DNA of 64,000 nt from Dictyophora rubrovolvata (lineage: Eukaryota > Basidiomycota > Agaricomycetes > Phallales > Phallaceae), in the NCBI GenBank assembly GCA_029959195.1, contig CP114126.1, positions 1,178,001 through 1,242,000 of the forward strand, in the 5' to 3' direction. The first letter of the stretch is position 1. The number at the start of each line of letters is the position of its first letter. This document shows positions 23,924 through 36,317 of the stretch, in pieces. The translations under genes and the position numbers were made by a program. The notes beneath the pieces were generated by a model, which saw only the letters and a list, made by a program, of their open reading frames with translations, was not told the origin of the DNA and searched no databases.

Positions 23924-25057
23924 ATGTCTGGCGTAGGAACAGGCTCCAAGCTGCACGAGCGTCCTTTGAAGACGGTTTCAAATGAGAAGGAGTCGCACTC
24001 ACAGGATGTCATTCAACAACCAGTTTCCCCTATCGCTGTAACGGTCGAATCAAATTTCCCATCGTTGGAATATGATATTGCCTCCAAAAAACAGTCCATA
24101 GCTATCTCAGCATTTATAATCCTGCTGGTCAATGCGTTTACCCCCGCGGTTGTTTATTACATATTGCAATACGGTCAGTCAAAAATCAAATCTCTTTAAT
24201 AGCAAAGGGTCTGTCCATTGATTAACAAGACTAGGGACCTCCTCACCTCGATCAACTGTGATTACATTCGTTACGGTACCTACCTCGATCACCCTCTTAG
24301 ATTGGCCATATCGATTATGGCTTCTCAAAAAAAAGAAAGGCGAGAGATCTCCCAAGGACGCTGGTATGTTTACTTGGGATGCATTCCAATGGAATTTTGG
24401 CAAGTACTTTAGTCCCCTGTCCCCTGTTCATTCAGTGACGCAGGATTTCTTTCTTTTTCAGTGTTGGGGATAGTTCAAGTTTCTACTTTTTGTGTCGTTG
24501 CCGGAATTAAAGAAAGCATGCGTTGGTATATGTTCAGCTTCGTCGGAGTCATTGGTATAACCTCGATTTCCTTCCTTATCACCTGGGTTTTGGCACGTAA
24601 AGAGATTCGTTTGCCTGTTCGAATCTCTTCAGTTCCAGCAGGATCGGTTTGTCGACCTGGGATATATCATTTGTCAGTACTGTTTGGCTCTTCGTATGCG
24701 CCAACACCTTTATTAATAGTTAAGCGATTCAATAGAATCGAAGATATTACAGCATGTGAAGGAGCGGGAGGCCGAGAATACCGCGAACGATTGAATGTTC
24801 GATGGGAAAGTTCTTTTCTATTCAGGGAACTCATGGGCCAGATTACTCTCGTATTCGGGATATCCCTGCTTTTGCAAACTGCCGTTCAATTCATCATTCT
24901 ATTCGCCACGCCTGAGAAAGTCTTCGTCGGGTTATCGACGCTCGTACTGTGGATTTGGCTTGGATTGACGCTTTTATGGGGTTGGCGGTTCTCACAATTA
25001 CGAATTAGACATGAGGAAGAAAAATGGAGAGTCGGTTCGGGAATTTTTGAGGCTTGA
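23924..25057 (+). CDS. Fungal multispanning membrane protein of unknown function, copy 1
   Basis: Starts at ATG 23924. A cytosolic polar N-terminus ends in the motif FPSLEYDIASKKQS, followed by about six hydrophobic segments, a KESMRWYMFSFVG motif, an RFNRIEDITACEGAGG loop and a C-terminal hairpin of two membrane segments. Introns: GT-AG after YYILQY, then a GC-AG intron (GCAAGT) after AFQWNF, and possibly one near 24672 where the frame is open either way. The paralogue at 56233-57258 has the same motifs and the same GC donor, which confirms this structure. I do not recognise a named family; related orphan membrane proteins are common in basidiomycetes. Location and substrate are unknown. Confidence 0.75.
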
Positions 25058-26397
25058 ATGTTTGTAAGCTTGATTTGGTGGTTTTTCCATCGCTATAATA
25101 AATAGCGATGGATTCTGGAACTAAGGACTTTGCATTCCGAGATTTATATAATGCTGTTAAATTGTTCGGAAGTATGTAGTAGTTGCGGACCTCTGTTTTC
25201 ATGGTGTATTGAAGAATCAATGTTAGTTTAAACAAGATGTAAAATAGAAGCCACCATAATGAAGACAAATTGATAGAATAGATCATGCAAAGGACGGTAC
25301 AATTCCATTCCCTTTACCAAAACAGTATTCGAATAAGTTAACATGACATCTAAAAAACATTGACATGAGAGACGTACAAAAATAACCATGTCAGTCACTT
25401 AAACCGGCTTGTTGTTCTGAGGTGGAAAGGCCAGATATAATATCAGGTAGAGAACCAAGCATGAAAGAATTAACGACACGCCGAACAGGACCGGTATCCA
25501 ATTTGAAGAAAAAAGGGACTTGGGATGTTACAGGAATTGGACTGAGCTGATACGCAAAACGGCCAGCCTAAGATACCATTGTGTCAGGTAATTGCAGCAT
25601 CCATACGAAAGCCGAAGATTCAGATAATTCACGGGGATTATGTGCGGGATTTTAAACTGTGGTGCAAGAATACAATATTAGTCTAATTCATTTATTTTCA
25701 TTGAATTACGTAGAAGTCGAGGAAGGCGAGCCAATCAATACTGGCGTCATGTGTCAAACTGAACGACAGTCAAATAACCCAAAAGGCTATCAGAAGAGAG
25801 TACGTTTTATGTGTAAGGGAAGACAGGGAAGACCTACATACAATGGCATTGGGTATCAGGAGTGCAAGTGCCAGGGTACTCATATGCACAGCCCAAGGCC
25901 GAACGTCAATGCTTCAAAGCCTTGGTCGTAGGGTTGTGAGCCATATAATTAACACAGGTTTGTCTCGGACAGGAGCAGCCAAGAACATAGAGTTTGTTGT
26001 TCGTTCCTTCATAAAAACCCAATATCAATACACTTGCTGCTAAATAGTTAATAGTTATGTCAATTCAATAATATGACGTATGTCATTATGATTAACAAAC
26101 CACGTCAGTTATTTAAGCAAGATTAAAACCAAACCTCAAAATCGAGGCTTTTCTGCTGCGGGGACAGGAGCCTAAAGGAGCCTAACGTGTTTCGCGTGCT
26201 CCTGTCAGGAAACGAACGGAATAAAAAAGTCGCGGATTACATAACCATGTGATTCGGGCCATTCGGTCACGGTCAGTCACAGCCAGTGATATCATTCCCT
26301 TGTTGCAGGAGTAAGTCCGAGACCCTGTTATATGTAAATAGGCTGGGGGGCTGTCATTTGCTTTTCCAAATTCCTTTTCTAACCACAGTCACCCAAC
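25058..26397. other. Gene-poor region with a possible orphan C-terminal exon on the minus strand
   Basis: On the minus strand 25575-25398 reads open through GRFAYQLSPIPVTSQVPF and ends in a stop, like the last exon of a lipid- or redox-enzyme gene, but no upstream exons are convincing. Plus-strand frames at 25659-25931 have no family features. The 5' flank of the lipase gene occupies the end. Confidence 0.35.
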
Positions 26398-29363
26398 ATG
26401 GCTTGGGGTTGGTGGGATATCGCTCATAATGCTGCTTCAGTTGCATCGCTTATGACAAACGTAGGCTTTGGAGTCGCTAAAGCTTCTACCCGCTTTGGAG
26501 TGCGTGCTTATACCTCAATCTAACAAAACTATGGTTTTAACAGTTGTTGTTGTTGTTGTTCTTTTTCCAGTTTTCAATAGCAAGAAGTATCGTCGGTCTC
26601 GCGCCCGTACCATTCTTGAAGACGTCCTTAGACCATTTAGAAAATTTTAGTCTACTTCCCATTCTTCTCGGTGAATCTATCGCCTCGACTTCTTTCAATG
26701 CTGCGTCTATCGCAATATCAAATTTCTTAGAAGTTAATGACTCGGAAGCATCCTTTTCTCTAACATCATTTGTAACCCTAGTGCGCAATGAATGGGCTGA
26801 AATGGACGCTGCCGGACGAAGCGTCATCGAGGTCGCACGAGCAGTAGCCACTTGGGCAGCCATCCAAGGATTTACCAGAGAGTGGAGCGAAAATCGATGG
26901 CTCCAATCTATGTCTGAACTTTCGATGAGAGATATTTTAGCGGCGGATTCATCTGATCCATACGGCCCGTCTTTGTCTTCAAGACCGGATAATGACACGC
27001 ACCAGGACGGCGTCCGTCAGATCAGCGTCACAGAAGATGTCATTATCCCCGAAGGAGATGATCGAAGTCAAGTCGTGTCAGCAGATATTGGCCAAAAGTC
27101 ACTACGTACCGCTCCTGCGCGCAGTAAACAACCGGAGAGTGGGCACGCGACCCCTTCGGAAAAGGATGTTCGCGGTAGTATCGTTCCTTCCCGGTCCAAC
27201 TATGAAGTCTGGCATACTCTACGTAGACTTTCCAAGATCGTTTTGGCTGGATATGGCGGTGCCGGCTTGTTATTCTTTGGCGCGCCTCTACAGCCAAACG
27301 AAACGGTCATCTCTCGGATCCGTTTGCCACGAACAGACAAAACACAACGCTCGGAGGAAAGTGAAGCCAAGTCTTCTGAAGAAGAAACTCTTTTGAACAC
27401 TTTAGAAAGAGCTCAGGTTGAGGACCGGAATGAAACTCGGTTACCAGCAGCAGTTAATCCCATCGCACCAAGAATGAACTATACAGAAACTCCAATTCCG
27501 CCCTCTTCGTATTCGTGGTGGAACGTCCTTCTGGGTAAACACGACAGGGATATTTTTGAAGGCTTCGCATTCACTCAACCAGAAGAGGACGAACGTAAGA
27601 TAATCCGTTCACCAAGCTCCGCCTCCGTTCTGTCCGCTCGCAGTTGGAGCAGTGCTCAATCGCCGATTCATACTACTCCAACGCAAGCCCAGACCTTCGC
27701 GGGTTTGAATAACAAAGTCTACAGCGATCCCGTAAACAATGAGGGATATTTTGCAGAGAAACCATCGTCGTCGTCATCAGGTTCGAAACGAGAGGGCTTG
27801 CGAACACGACACTCTGCTGTTTTTGGTGATACGAAGCATTTTCCTCGGTTTTGGGTGTTGACGGATCATGGAAGACGACAAGTTGTGTTGGTTGTAAGAG
27901 GGACGATGTCATTCAATGAACTGGCTGCGGTAGGTCTCACGTGTCTTACTTGGGCTTACTATGCTAACATCGATTTATGAAAAGGATTTGGCATGTGAAC
28001 CTGCCCCATTTACTCCGGCTACAGTGTCGACACCTGCTGCCACCCAAGCAGCCGTGGATGTCTGCGAAGCGGAATCAATATCGTCTCCGGAACCTATGAC
28101 CTGCCAATCGCATTCTTCTTCTCAACCTGATTACTTCGCTTTACGTCGTTCGGCTTCTGTTGTTGAAATAGCCAACGGAGTGAGAAAAGAAGAAGAAGAA
28201 GAGAAGCGTGGAAAAACAGAAAAACAGTCGCCGTTTCAGCAGCAACCACGAACTCCAAAGGATGACGATGCTGCAAGCACAAGTCCGCCATACGAGGTAC
28301 ATGGCGGTATGCTTTTGTTAGCGCGCGCTATGGGATGCAAATGCAAACCGGTTCATGATGCAGTATTGGCTGCTCTTTTGAAAAACCCTCATTACGGTAA
28401 GAAAAACATGGTTCATTCGTATATTGGAGCTCACATTGACTACGTATTGTCAGAGCTCATTTTGTGCGGACATTCGTTAGGTGCTGGAGTAGCTACTTTG
28501 CTAGCATTGGTAAGTTTTTTCGCTTTCTCCGCCCGATGTCGATCTTGGGAACCGAAACTCCATTTTTAGATGTGGGCTGACCCAAAGACATGTCGAACTG
28601 TTCCGTCAAGCGGTCTCCCTCCAGAACGCCGTGTATCAGTGTACTGCTTCGCCCCTCCGTACGTGAAAACTTGAAATTTTCTTTCTTTCACGCCGTAGGG
28701 CTGTATACTGACCGCCGATTGATATCTATACGATATTAGATGCGTTACTTCGGCTTCCCTTTCACGATTATGTCGGAACCTCATAACATCATTCGTTTAT
28801 TCTTTTGATGCCGTTTCACGATTATCCCTAGGATCTATGAGAGATATGCGTAAAGCTGCGTTTTGGCTTTGTGAGGGACAAGGCGAAGCAGGTACTGTCG
28901 GTTTACTACGTCGTGCGTTGAAAGGGAAATTAGGATTTGGAGATGTTGCTGAAAATACCGAGGAAGAAAAGAAATGGGTAAGATCTTCTTTATGTACCCT
29001 ATGTGCGATTTTAAAACTAAATTTACATATCTTTTTGGGACAGTTTATCGCCGTGCGGAAAACGCTGGAAGCTAAAATGTCCTTTGCGCATTTATTCCCC
29101 CCTGGGAGATTGTGGTGGGCTGTCCGGGATGAATCGCTTCATCCTTCCCATCAAAGCGCTGGTGGCGGCCTGCGGTTATTTGAAGTCCATCATGTGGAGC
29201 AGGTCTTCCGACAAATTGAGTTCAAAGGTGATATGTTAAGGTTCGTTTCGATCTCTTGGCTTGTTTCTAAGAAAAGCTATACGTATCTTAACCTCCTTTT
29301 TTTTGATATAGCTCGCATTTACCGCATCAGTATGATAACGCACTAAGTGAACTAGTACTTTAA
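26398..29363 (+). CDS. Class 3 lipase, sn1-specific diacylglycerol lipase type
   Basis: Starts at ATG 26398 (MAWGWWDIAHNAAS); exon 1 ends at 26499 and exon 2 starts at 26571. The protein, roughly 850 residues, has N-terminal hydrophobic helices, a Ser/Glu-rich linker, then the alpha/beta-hydrolase core split by introns: FWVLTDHGRRQVVLVVRGTMS, YEVHGGMLLLARAMG, and the nucleophile elbow LILCGHSLGAGVATLLAL followed by VYCFAPP. The last exon ends in HLPHQYDNALSELVL. GHSLGAG is the catalytic Ser motif of DAG lipases, which release monoacylglycerol at membranes. A large low-complexity insertion (EEEEEKRGKTEKQ) sits between the first beta strands and the elbow. Some inner splice sites are unresolved but no break is evident. 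Confidence 0.85.
26543..26560 (+). repeat. (TTG)6 microsatellite in the first intron of the lipase gene
   Basis: Six TTG units lie 10 bases before the intron acceptor, where they can act as part of the pyrimidine-rich tract. Confidence 0.9.
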
Positions 29364-30770
29364 TGTCAATTTGAGTAGTAATATAATATCCCCCATAAAC
29401 CTTATGTATGTATCTCGACGTTCATGTTGTTTATCCTTTTATTATAGCCGATAAATTCTTGTAGCCTTAACTAGTACTCATAATACTCGTCAATGTTTTC
29501 TTGTATGCATACTACAGCGAAAATAATAAAATTTTCCATATATTTAGCGTTAGGATAGCAAAAGCCTCTATATTTGTTATCTTGCAAACCTAGCAATCTC
29601 AGTATAAGAATCTTGCCATTCTAGGTGTTCTGGGGCTGTACGTCCGAGCTTAGATTCATATTTTGAGCTGGGACCTACTGGTATCCAAGGGCCAAATCAC
29701 GATATATGACGGAAGTGCTGTATCATGCGCCATAGTAGTCGACGTTTATAGGAATCCAAAAACTGCATCATATGGCGAAGGCCAAGTCTGTAGGGTCTTC
29801 CAATAATTTTTTTCCAAACACGGTATAGAGTATTTTGCGTGTGGACGACTAATAGAGATCGGACAAAGGGAGTGGGTGGGTCGCCGTGCGTTTATTAAAC
29901 TCTCTGACTTGAATTTAATTCGATTTGGCTGGGGTTAACGATCGTTGACGTTGATTGGAGATTGATCCCTTTGTTCCTATGATCGAAGCCCTGAACCACA
30001 TCATGCCACTAATCTAGCCGAGGGACAAGGGGAGATAGGTCTAATATTAGACGAATGTTAATATTGCAGTCCACTGTCCGCTCACTGTCTATAGTTTTAG
30101 TTAGACCGATGCGAAAATTGAGAAATGTTCGTAGTAAGAGCTCGGATTTGCCAGTCATCCGGCTTAGATTCATCATTCGGCGTCGTGTAATATCTTGAGA
30201 AGACACATTAGAATTAGATGACGAAGAATTTATGTAAATATATATATATATATACAATAAAAACGAGTCTGAAGTCAATTTCAATAGCATCAAGACACAA
30301 TTTACATAGATTCAGCAGACGACTTAATCTAAACTTTTAAATTATTTGGCCCACGAGAGTCGACAGGCTGAGACGACCACACTTTCCAAATTTGGCTAAA
30401 AGGCTTGGACTGTATTAGGCAAAAGAAGCCTCCTTCCAAATTTAGCTGAGTGGATATCGGTAAATGAGGACATGAAAGGGGATTGAAGGGACGGCAAGAG
30501 ATGAAAGGGAACTCGGAAATCACAGCGACAAGGGTCAATAATGACTTAAAATTCATGTGGTTTGAGTTCTCTATATAATCGAAGCGACGAACCGGTCTTC
30601 AAATCTCAAAGCTCACAGGCTCTCCTCTCTTTACAATCAGTAACTCTCCCGTTGAGACTCGCTTTAGAATCTCTTACTAGTCCTTTGGACCCGCCCTCGA
30701 ACTCTCTTTCTCTCCAAAAGTCTCGCATCAACTCACTTCTCCCTTCCCAAAAAAATATTTTTCGCCAAAT
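29364..30770. other. AT-rich intergenic region
   Basis: About 1.4 kb with no supportable gene. A (TA)8 tract lies at 30238-30254. The last 200 bases are pyrimidine-rich (TCTC-rich), typical of the 5' leader of a highly expressed fungal gene. Confidence 0.55.
30238..30254. repeat. (TA)8 microsatellite
   Basis: Uninterrupted TA dinucleotides in intergenic DNA. Confidence 0.9.
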
Positions 30771-31319
30771 ATGAACTCCAAATTCACCCAAGTCGTCATC
30801 ACACTCTTTTTCGCCCTCTTCTTCATCTCTGGTACGTTACTTCCCGTCCAAGGTCGACTTGAAGAAAGTTTAATTAACATTTAATCACCTTCTCTAGTAA
30901 AAGCTGCACCGGTCGGAGACATAGTAGACGTTACTGAACGCGCTTTATGTGGTCGCCTGGGTTCCAGCTGTCTTTCTGTCGAAGTAGACGGCTCAGATTC
31001 AGACGCTTCCTCCTCCGACGACACTGTCGAACCACTCGAGACTCCGTCTTCAGAAACGACAGAACCTTCCGAAACACCTTCGTCAGCAGCAGCAGAAACT
31101 CAAACTCAAACTCCATCTGCAGAAACTCCAGTCGTCTCACTTTCTCCGTTCCAAAAGACACCGACACATAAACCCGGTCCTGTGAACCAAGACACCCCCA
31201 TACTCGCGTCTCCCATCGTAGCCGCTGCAAAATCAAATGGTGCACGAACCAAACACCAATTAACTTCGACTCTCCTCCCAGTCCTTCTCGCCTCCTTAGG
31301 TTTCGTACTTTTCGCCTAA
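30771..31319 (+). CDS. Small Ser/Thr-rich secreted protein with GPI-anchor signal
   Basis: Two exons, 30771-30831 and 30898-31319, give 160 residues. The N-terminal 24 residues are a classic signal peptide (QVVITLFFALFFISVKA), cleaved near Ala-Ala. The mature part has only two cysteines (ALCGRLGSSC) and a Ser/Thr/Pro/Glu-rich stretch with SETP-type repeats, a likely O-glycosylated stalk. The C-terminus has a small-residue site followed by the hydrophobic tail LLPVLLASLGFVLFA that ends the protein, the mark of GPI attachment. It is therefore probably a cell-wall or plasma-membrane surface protein. A pyrimidine-rich leader precedes the ATG. No family match is recognised. Confidence 0.8.
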
Positions 31320-31698
31320 ATCTCCCTTTTAGGCGGGCCATTCCTACATTCCTTTTCCCCCTAACCTAAATTTCCCTTCTCCCTCCCCTTTACTGTCTCG
31401 TCTCGGCCGCTATTCGTCTTCCAACCAGTTGTATTCTTAGAGTGTTTAAACATCTTTTTATTCCGATTTATTCATCAACAGGCATTTATCGAATGCTGGT
31501 TGTAATCCCCTGTGGATACCCTTTTTGTATTTCTAGGCACCGCTAGATAGAGTATACTCCATCTTATAACAGTCAAAAACAGTTTTCCGATTTAGGTCAA
31601 AGGATTACAAATGTTGGCATATAGAACACTCTGAAGAATTTGTGAATAATATGGAAAATGGCGTACAGACTGCTAAGCTCACCTTATTAGTCTCAACT
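31320..31698. other. Intergenic region
   Basis: 3' flank of two convergent genes; pyrimidine-rich then AT-rich. No further feature seen. Confidence 0.5.
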
Positions 31699-32139
31699 TC
31701 AACCCTTCCGATCTTGTTCCCAGCCTAATTTATTTTTCATAGCTCCCCACCAACTTTGAGCTGGTGCAGCTTCAGTCTGTCCACCGCGTTCGGCACCACC
31801 CACCCCAGTACCACCTCCTTTATAAAGTTGCCCGTAAATGGACGAAGGGGTTTCTGATTTCGGATCACGCATCGAACTCTCAGCAGCTTGAGATTGCGGG
31901 TCCAACGATCCCTCTCTATGATAACGACTCCCTTTGTCGACAGCATGTCTTTCTGAAGGACCGCTTCGACTGCGACCGTCCACGTTTTTGTAATCTTTTT
32001 CTGAGGGGTCTGTTCCTGATTCAACGGTACCGTCTGCTTTCTTTATACGGATGTGTCGACGAAATTCAATTCTCGAGTGCCATTGGGTTGTTGCTGTTGT
32101 TATTAGACGAAGAAGAGGTTTATTCGAAAATAGAGACAT
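31699..32139 (-). CDS. Small basic protein, probably mitochondrial
   Basis: A single exon of 146 residues on the minus strand. The first 35 residues (MSLFSNKPLLRLITTATTQW) are rich in Leu, Thr and Arg without acids, like a mitochondrial presequence. The rest is hydrophilic and Gly/Ser/Lys-rich, with a conserved-looking IKKADGTVESGTDPSEKDYK stretch and a SWWGAMKNKLGWEQ tail. It resembles small uncharacterised fungal proteins, but I cannot assign a function. Confidence 0.6.
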   Translation of the reverse strand: MSLFSNKPLLRLITTATTQWHSRIEFRRHIRIKKADGTVESGTDPSEKDYKNVDGRSRSGPSERHAVDKGSRYHREGSLDPQSQAAESSMRDPKSETPSSIYGQLYKGGGTGVGGAERGGQTEAAPAQSWWGAMKNKLGWEQDRKG

Positions 32140-32262
32140 TTTGCGTCGTTGTTGTGAAAAGTGAGCGGTGCTAGTGAGCGGTGGTGTTCATACAGAGGTT
32201 TCGCCGTGTGACGTCATAGGTTAAGGGTGCAATTAGTTTGATCCCGACTTGCGTTGGTGAAA

Positions 32263-32280
32263 GGTTGGTTGGTTGGTTGG
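32263..32280 (+). repeat. (TTGG)4 short tandem repeat
   Basis: Four and a half TTGG units between two genes. Confidence 0.85.
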
Positions 32281-32359
32281 AAATTTTTGACGAAATAAGA
32301 AATTTATAAAATACGTATGCAATAATTATAAATTAAGTATTACCGCAGCCTTTTTCTTC

Positions 32360-33652
32360 TCATGTAGCCATCCATTCCAATATTTGACGCGAAGTTGAAG
32401 AGAATACCGGACTTGTGGCAGCGAAAGCAAAAATAGAATTAGCATGGACGGCATCCTTCTCCAAAATTAGCGTCACATCTTGATGAAACTTTTTCAACGT
32501 ATCGCCGAAAAGAATGATATCGTCTCTCAAACATTCTTTTTCTCCTGCTGTGATCATTATCCGTTGAACGATTTTATCAATCCTTCTGAAGAATCCTTCA
32601 GGCGCGACATTAGCATGGGCATAGAAACGCTGGTCTTCGGGAATGGGATCGAGGTATGACTTTCCCCATGACTCTAAGCAAGAAGCTGGGACGAGATCGA
32701 ATGCGTCGTTGATTAGATGAGAGCCGGTTTTGCCCGTCATTGCTACGAAAGGCGAGTATAAAATGATACCACCGAGTCTGTCAGTTCCATCTAAGGCGAA
32801 TGGTAATGGGGGAAGGTCCTTTAAAGGTTGGAGAATGTGTGAAATAAGTTGCATTATGAGATTTGCTCCGGACGAGTCGCCGGCCAAATATAAATTTGAT
32901 GGCTGAACTCCAGTTGAGAGTACGCACTGGATGGCAGATATCAATTGTTGTAATTGCGTCGGGAATCTGTTTGGCCAGACAGCTGTATGCATATTTAATT
33001 CAATTACGTCAGAGGATATTAGTTAAGATGCCTTACAGTATTCAAGCATTGCGACATCGAGTCTATTGTTTTCAACTGAATTGGTTGCAAGTTCCTTTTG
33101 AAAATAAGTCCAATAGTGGCACTCAAAATCGCATAGAGGCCCAACGAAGCCTCCGCCTATAATTCAATTGTTCGTACGCGGTTTTTTTTTTTCGTATTAG
33201 GTAAAGACTTACCATGACAATAGATCACGGTTCTAGTGCCCCTTCTAGGCCCAAGCCATAGCAAACGACCTCTTGTATTAGGAAGATCGTTGACAATCGG
33301 AGCCTCGTTGACGCTCTGTGCCCACTTCAGATAAGCATCATACGATGGCACAGAGATAGCTTGGAGTTGAGCGGGTGTCGTGTTCTGAAGGATAAATCTG
33401 GCGCTTGAATCGAACAGAACGCGTGGTTTAAGCTTATGTCTGTTTCGAGCGGAATTGCGCGCGAATAGAGCATTGAAAAGGAGGACGAGGGCTTCAAGTT
33501 AGATGTCACGGTGTTCATTAGTCAAGCTGACGCGAAGGGAATAAAAGTTACATACGTAATTGTAGGATAAGGAGCGGTAGCGTTATCTTTTCGTATAGAG
33601 AAGGCGCGGTCTTGGTATACATGTTTCTGGCAGAGGAGGAGGGTTCAATCAT
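32360..33652 (-). CDS. Alpha/beta hydrolase of the hormone-sensitive lipase family
   Basis: Minus-strand gene of about four exons ending at 32362-32360. The start may be ATG 33652 or, in the same frame, ATG 33622. An N-terminal hydrophobic segment (ITLPLLILQL) is followed by the oxyanion motif YCHGGGFVGP formed across an intron, then the nucleophile motif YLAGDSSGANL, and a C-terminal catalytic His in KDAVHANS. This HGG plus GDSSG pairing defines the HSL/AADAC-like esterases. A substrate is not deducible; the N-terminal segment suggests membrane attachment at the ER or lipid droplets. It diverges from uS7m. Confidence 0.82.
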
Positions 33653-34455
33653 TCCACGAACCCTGTTTTTTTTTTTTTTGCTGTTTCCTAGTTTTTATAT
33701 CATCGGACTTGTGCCCCGCGGCTGGGCCTTATAGCCGCGGCTTAGTAAGTTTGGAATGACTCGGGGCGAGGTTGATTGAGGTCGAAGGGCGAGGCGTGTT
33801 CCAAAGTTCCTCATATGGTATAGAATTGAGCTTGTGTCGTGAGATTTTCCGACGCGTTTCAGTCGATTACAACTTATTTTAGCTCGTGCGTTTCAATAGG
33901 GCGACAAGGCCATTCTCATCGGAGGGTCGCAGGCTTCGAGTACTTAAATTTAGGGTGGTTAGATCATAGGGAGTGGGCGCTTGTCGCTGGGCAGTGCAGA
34001 CGGTTTGCAGTGTGGCCAAAGATGAGAACAGTGGGAGAATCGCCTGGTATATCGGTGTCGACGCGTGTCCAGCTATAGGACGGGGCCCAATGACTTGGTA
34101 GGAATCGACCAGAAGAAGTTACGTAAAAAACCATATCTCACTGGCAAAAAACACGTTGCCAAGGGTAAGAGATCCTTCAAATGATAAATTGTTGTTTGGC
34201 AGATCGACCCTTTCACGGCCACGACATGAGTATCATCGAAGACTGGGTGCCGTTTGCGTGTCATTTTCTTTTTTTTTAGAAAAGGAAAGAAAACTCATGC
34301 GCAGAACCTTTTTGCTTTTCGCTTCTGACGATTTTGATTTGTTTTCGCGTGTTGTTGTTGGCTGTGCACTCAGAGATCTAGTGAGCGGAAGTTTAAAAAA
34401 AAACTTGAAATCACAGTGTCGATTACGTAAGAAATACCTCAGTCTCGCCGTCATC
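33653..34455. other. Divergent intergenic region upstream of uS7m
   Basis: Contains a T15 tract near 33666-33680 and an open plus-strand frame that joins the uS7m frame upstream of its ATG. I see no start, family motif or import signal in that extension, so I treat it as leader or promoter. Confidence 0.5.
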
Positions 34456-35320
34456 ATGTCGCTTTTTCTTCATTTGCGACGACGACTAGTAAAACCCAAT
34501 CTGCATACGCCAGCAGTGCCTCAGCCTCAGCCTCGCCTCCCCGGATACTATTATTGTTTTCGACAACCCCAACAGCCTCTCAACTACTCCACGATATCGC
34601 ACGATGACTTGCAGGCATCGACAGACATTCCGCCAGCTTCAGATCTTTTTCCGGTTCCGCCCCCGCCAAATCCAGCTCTTCCAGCATTTGCACCATCTGG
34701 ATCAGCTCTAAGTGCCTATGCAGCTTCATCCGTATCACTGACAGCTCTTCCTACTCTCGATATTCCACCACCCACAGACCCTCTGCTATCTTACATCGCA
34801 ACGCAACTCATGCGGGATGGTAAACGCCATACAGCCACACGTCGTGTTTCCAAAATTCTACTACACCTCTACGCCCTGACACGCAGTTCACCATTACCGC
34901 TTCTCCGAACGGCCGTCGAACTCGCATCCCCATCTATTCGTGTCAAGTCTCACAAGTCGGGGGGCAAGGTTTTACAAAAACCCGTGCCCCTGTCAGAAAA
35001 GCAGCGGTCATTTTATGCAATCAGATGGATTCTCAAGGCAACCGGTGATCGAAAAAAAAAGATGATAGAAGTTAATAAGCGCAAGGTTAAAGTTCTCCCA
35101 AAAGGGACAGTCGAAGAACGCTTTGCACGCGTTGTCATTGCTATACTAAACGCCAATCCAAATGAACCGAAAAGTAACTCTGTTCTGGCGAAGAAATTTG
35201 CTGTGCATGAATTGGGCATGATCAATAGGTGCGCATTATTCGTGTGTGGAGTCGTTTTGTTGTAGTTAAACTCTAACGCTCTATAGATCGAATGTAGCTG
35301 TAAAGCGTGGAAGATCGTAA
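34456..35320 (+). CDS. RSM7: Mitochondrial small-subunit ribosomal protein uS7m (RSM7)
   Basis: Two exons, 34456-35228 and 35287-35320. The N-terminus (MSLFLHLRRRLVKPNLH) is a basic mitochondrial presequence, followed by a Pro/Ser-rich spacer. The S7 domain starts at TDPLLSYIATQLMRDGKRHTA and includes the basic RVKSHKSGGKVLQKPVPL strand and the helix LLRTAVELASPSIR. The short second exon supplies RSNVAVKRGRS, the conserved end of fungal uS7m; without it the protein would end in unrelated intron sequence. uS7m binds the 3' domain of the small-subunit rRNA and nucleates the mitoribosome head. Confidence 0.92.
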
Positions 35321-36317
35321 CCACTTCCCCGTAATCAAAACATAATAGGATATTTTTATCCTGAAAGCTTAATATCTCTAGATTACTATATATATAAGAC
35401 ACTGCCTCGTCCTCTCACGGCGCTAACTCCACTCCCGTAGCTTACAACGGAAGAGTCTCCGGGTAATATAACATCCGTATCAAAGCAAGGTACGTCTATT
35501 CTCATTGCTTCATCGGGCTTCAGCTTCTGATTTTTAAAATAAGACTTCCTTCACATGCTGCCATGCACGCTGCAACTGGTCTGCGCGCGCAAAGATTAGA
35601 ATTTGAGTGACACTTGCCCACAAATTTGAACGAGAAAAAAAGAGATGATAGCAAAATCGTGCATGCGTTCAAGTAAGCTAAGTGCGAGGAGGCATCAACG
35701 CAATAGTGGGCTGAGGCTGTCCAATGATTTAATTCGACGATGGGACCTGGGTCTGAGGCCTGAAGTGAACAGTCATGTCGGTGCTGGGAACTGAAAAAAG
35801 AAACTGCTGATCGGACCCTTTTCATACTCATGGACATAGAAGACGTCGAAGACTCTTAGTCCTACCCAAAGTTTGTCTATTCATAAACTAATCCTAACGA
35901 TGCTTCCCAAGTCCAATTTCAGTTTACAAGTTCCTATCCATTGAACGTCTTGTCAAGCTTATTCTAATATTTCATTACGGACACGCAGTATATGTCTGAT
36001 TCGTGCGAGATCACCCTCCTGCATTTGTATATTTGAAATAACGATAAAAAACAGATTAAAACGACCCGGCGTTACTATCTCGGCTACTTTTTTTGCCAGT
36101 TTTAGCGTTTTAGGCCCAAAACAAATTACTGCTGGGATTACTCCTAGCTTGCTTCTGAATCATTGCCAACGTCATTATGTTGAGCCATCGATTCGGAGAT
36201 CAACGAAATTATCTTTTCAAGTGTGAAATTTTGTATCCATGCGTAATCGGGGGCTCGCGGAAGGTCACAGTTGTGACACCGCGACAACCCAAATCACCGT
36301 TCTTCCAATCTTCGTAA
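35321..36317. other. Intergenic region before the right arm
   Basis: About 1 kb with no gene I can support; open frames on both strands lack family motifs. It ends with a 57-bp repeat (36177-36233) also found at 43342-43400, and with the HNH 5' flank. Confidence 0.5.
36177..36233 (+). repeat. 57-bp direct repeat, copy 1, just outside the right arm
   Basis: About 88 percent identical to 43342-43400; the core TTGAGCCA.CGATTCGGAG and GATCAACGA are shared exactly. The pair brackets the HNH-FHA-coiled-coil-SDA1 block. Confidence 0.8.

Noticed and set aside
34156-34455. 100-residue N-terminal extension of uS7m
   Set aside because: No import signal or similarity, and it does not begin with a convincing ATG context; the start at 34456 gives a basic presequence.
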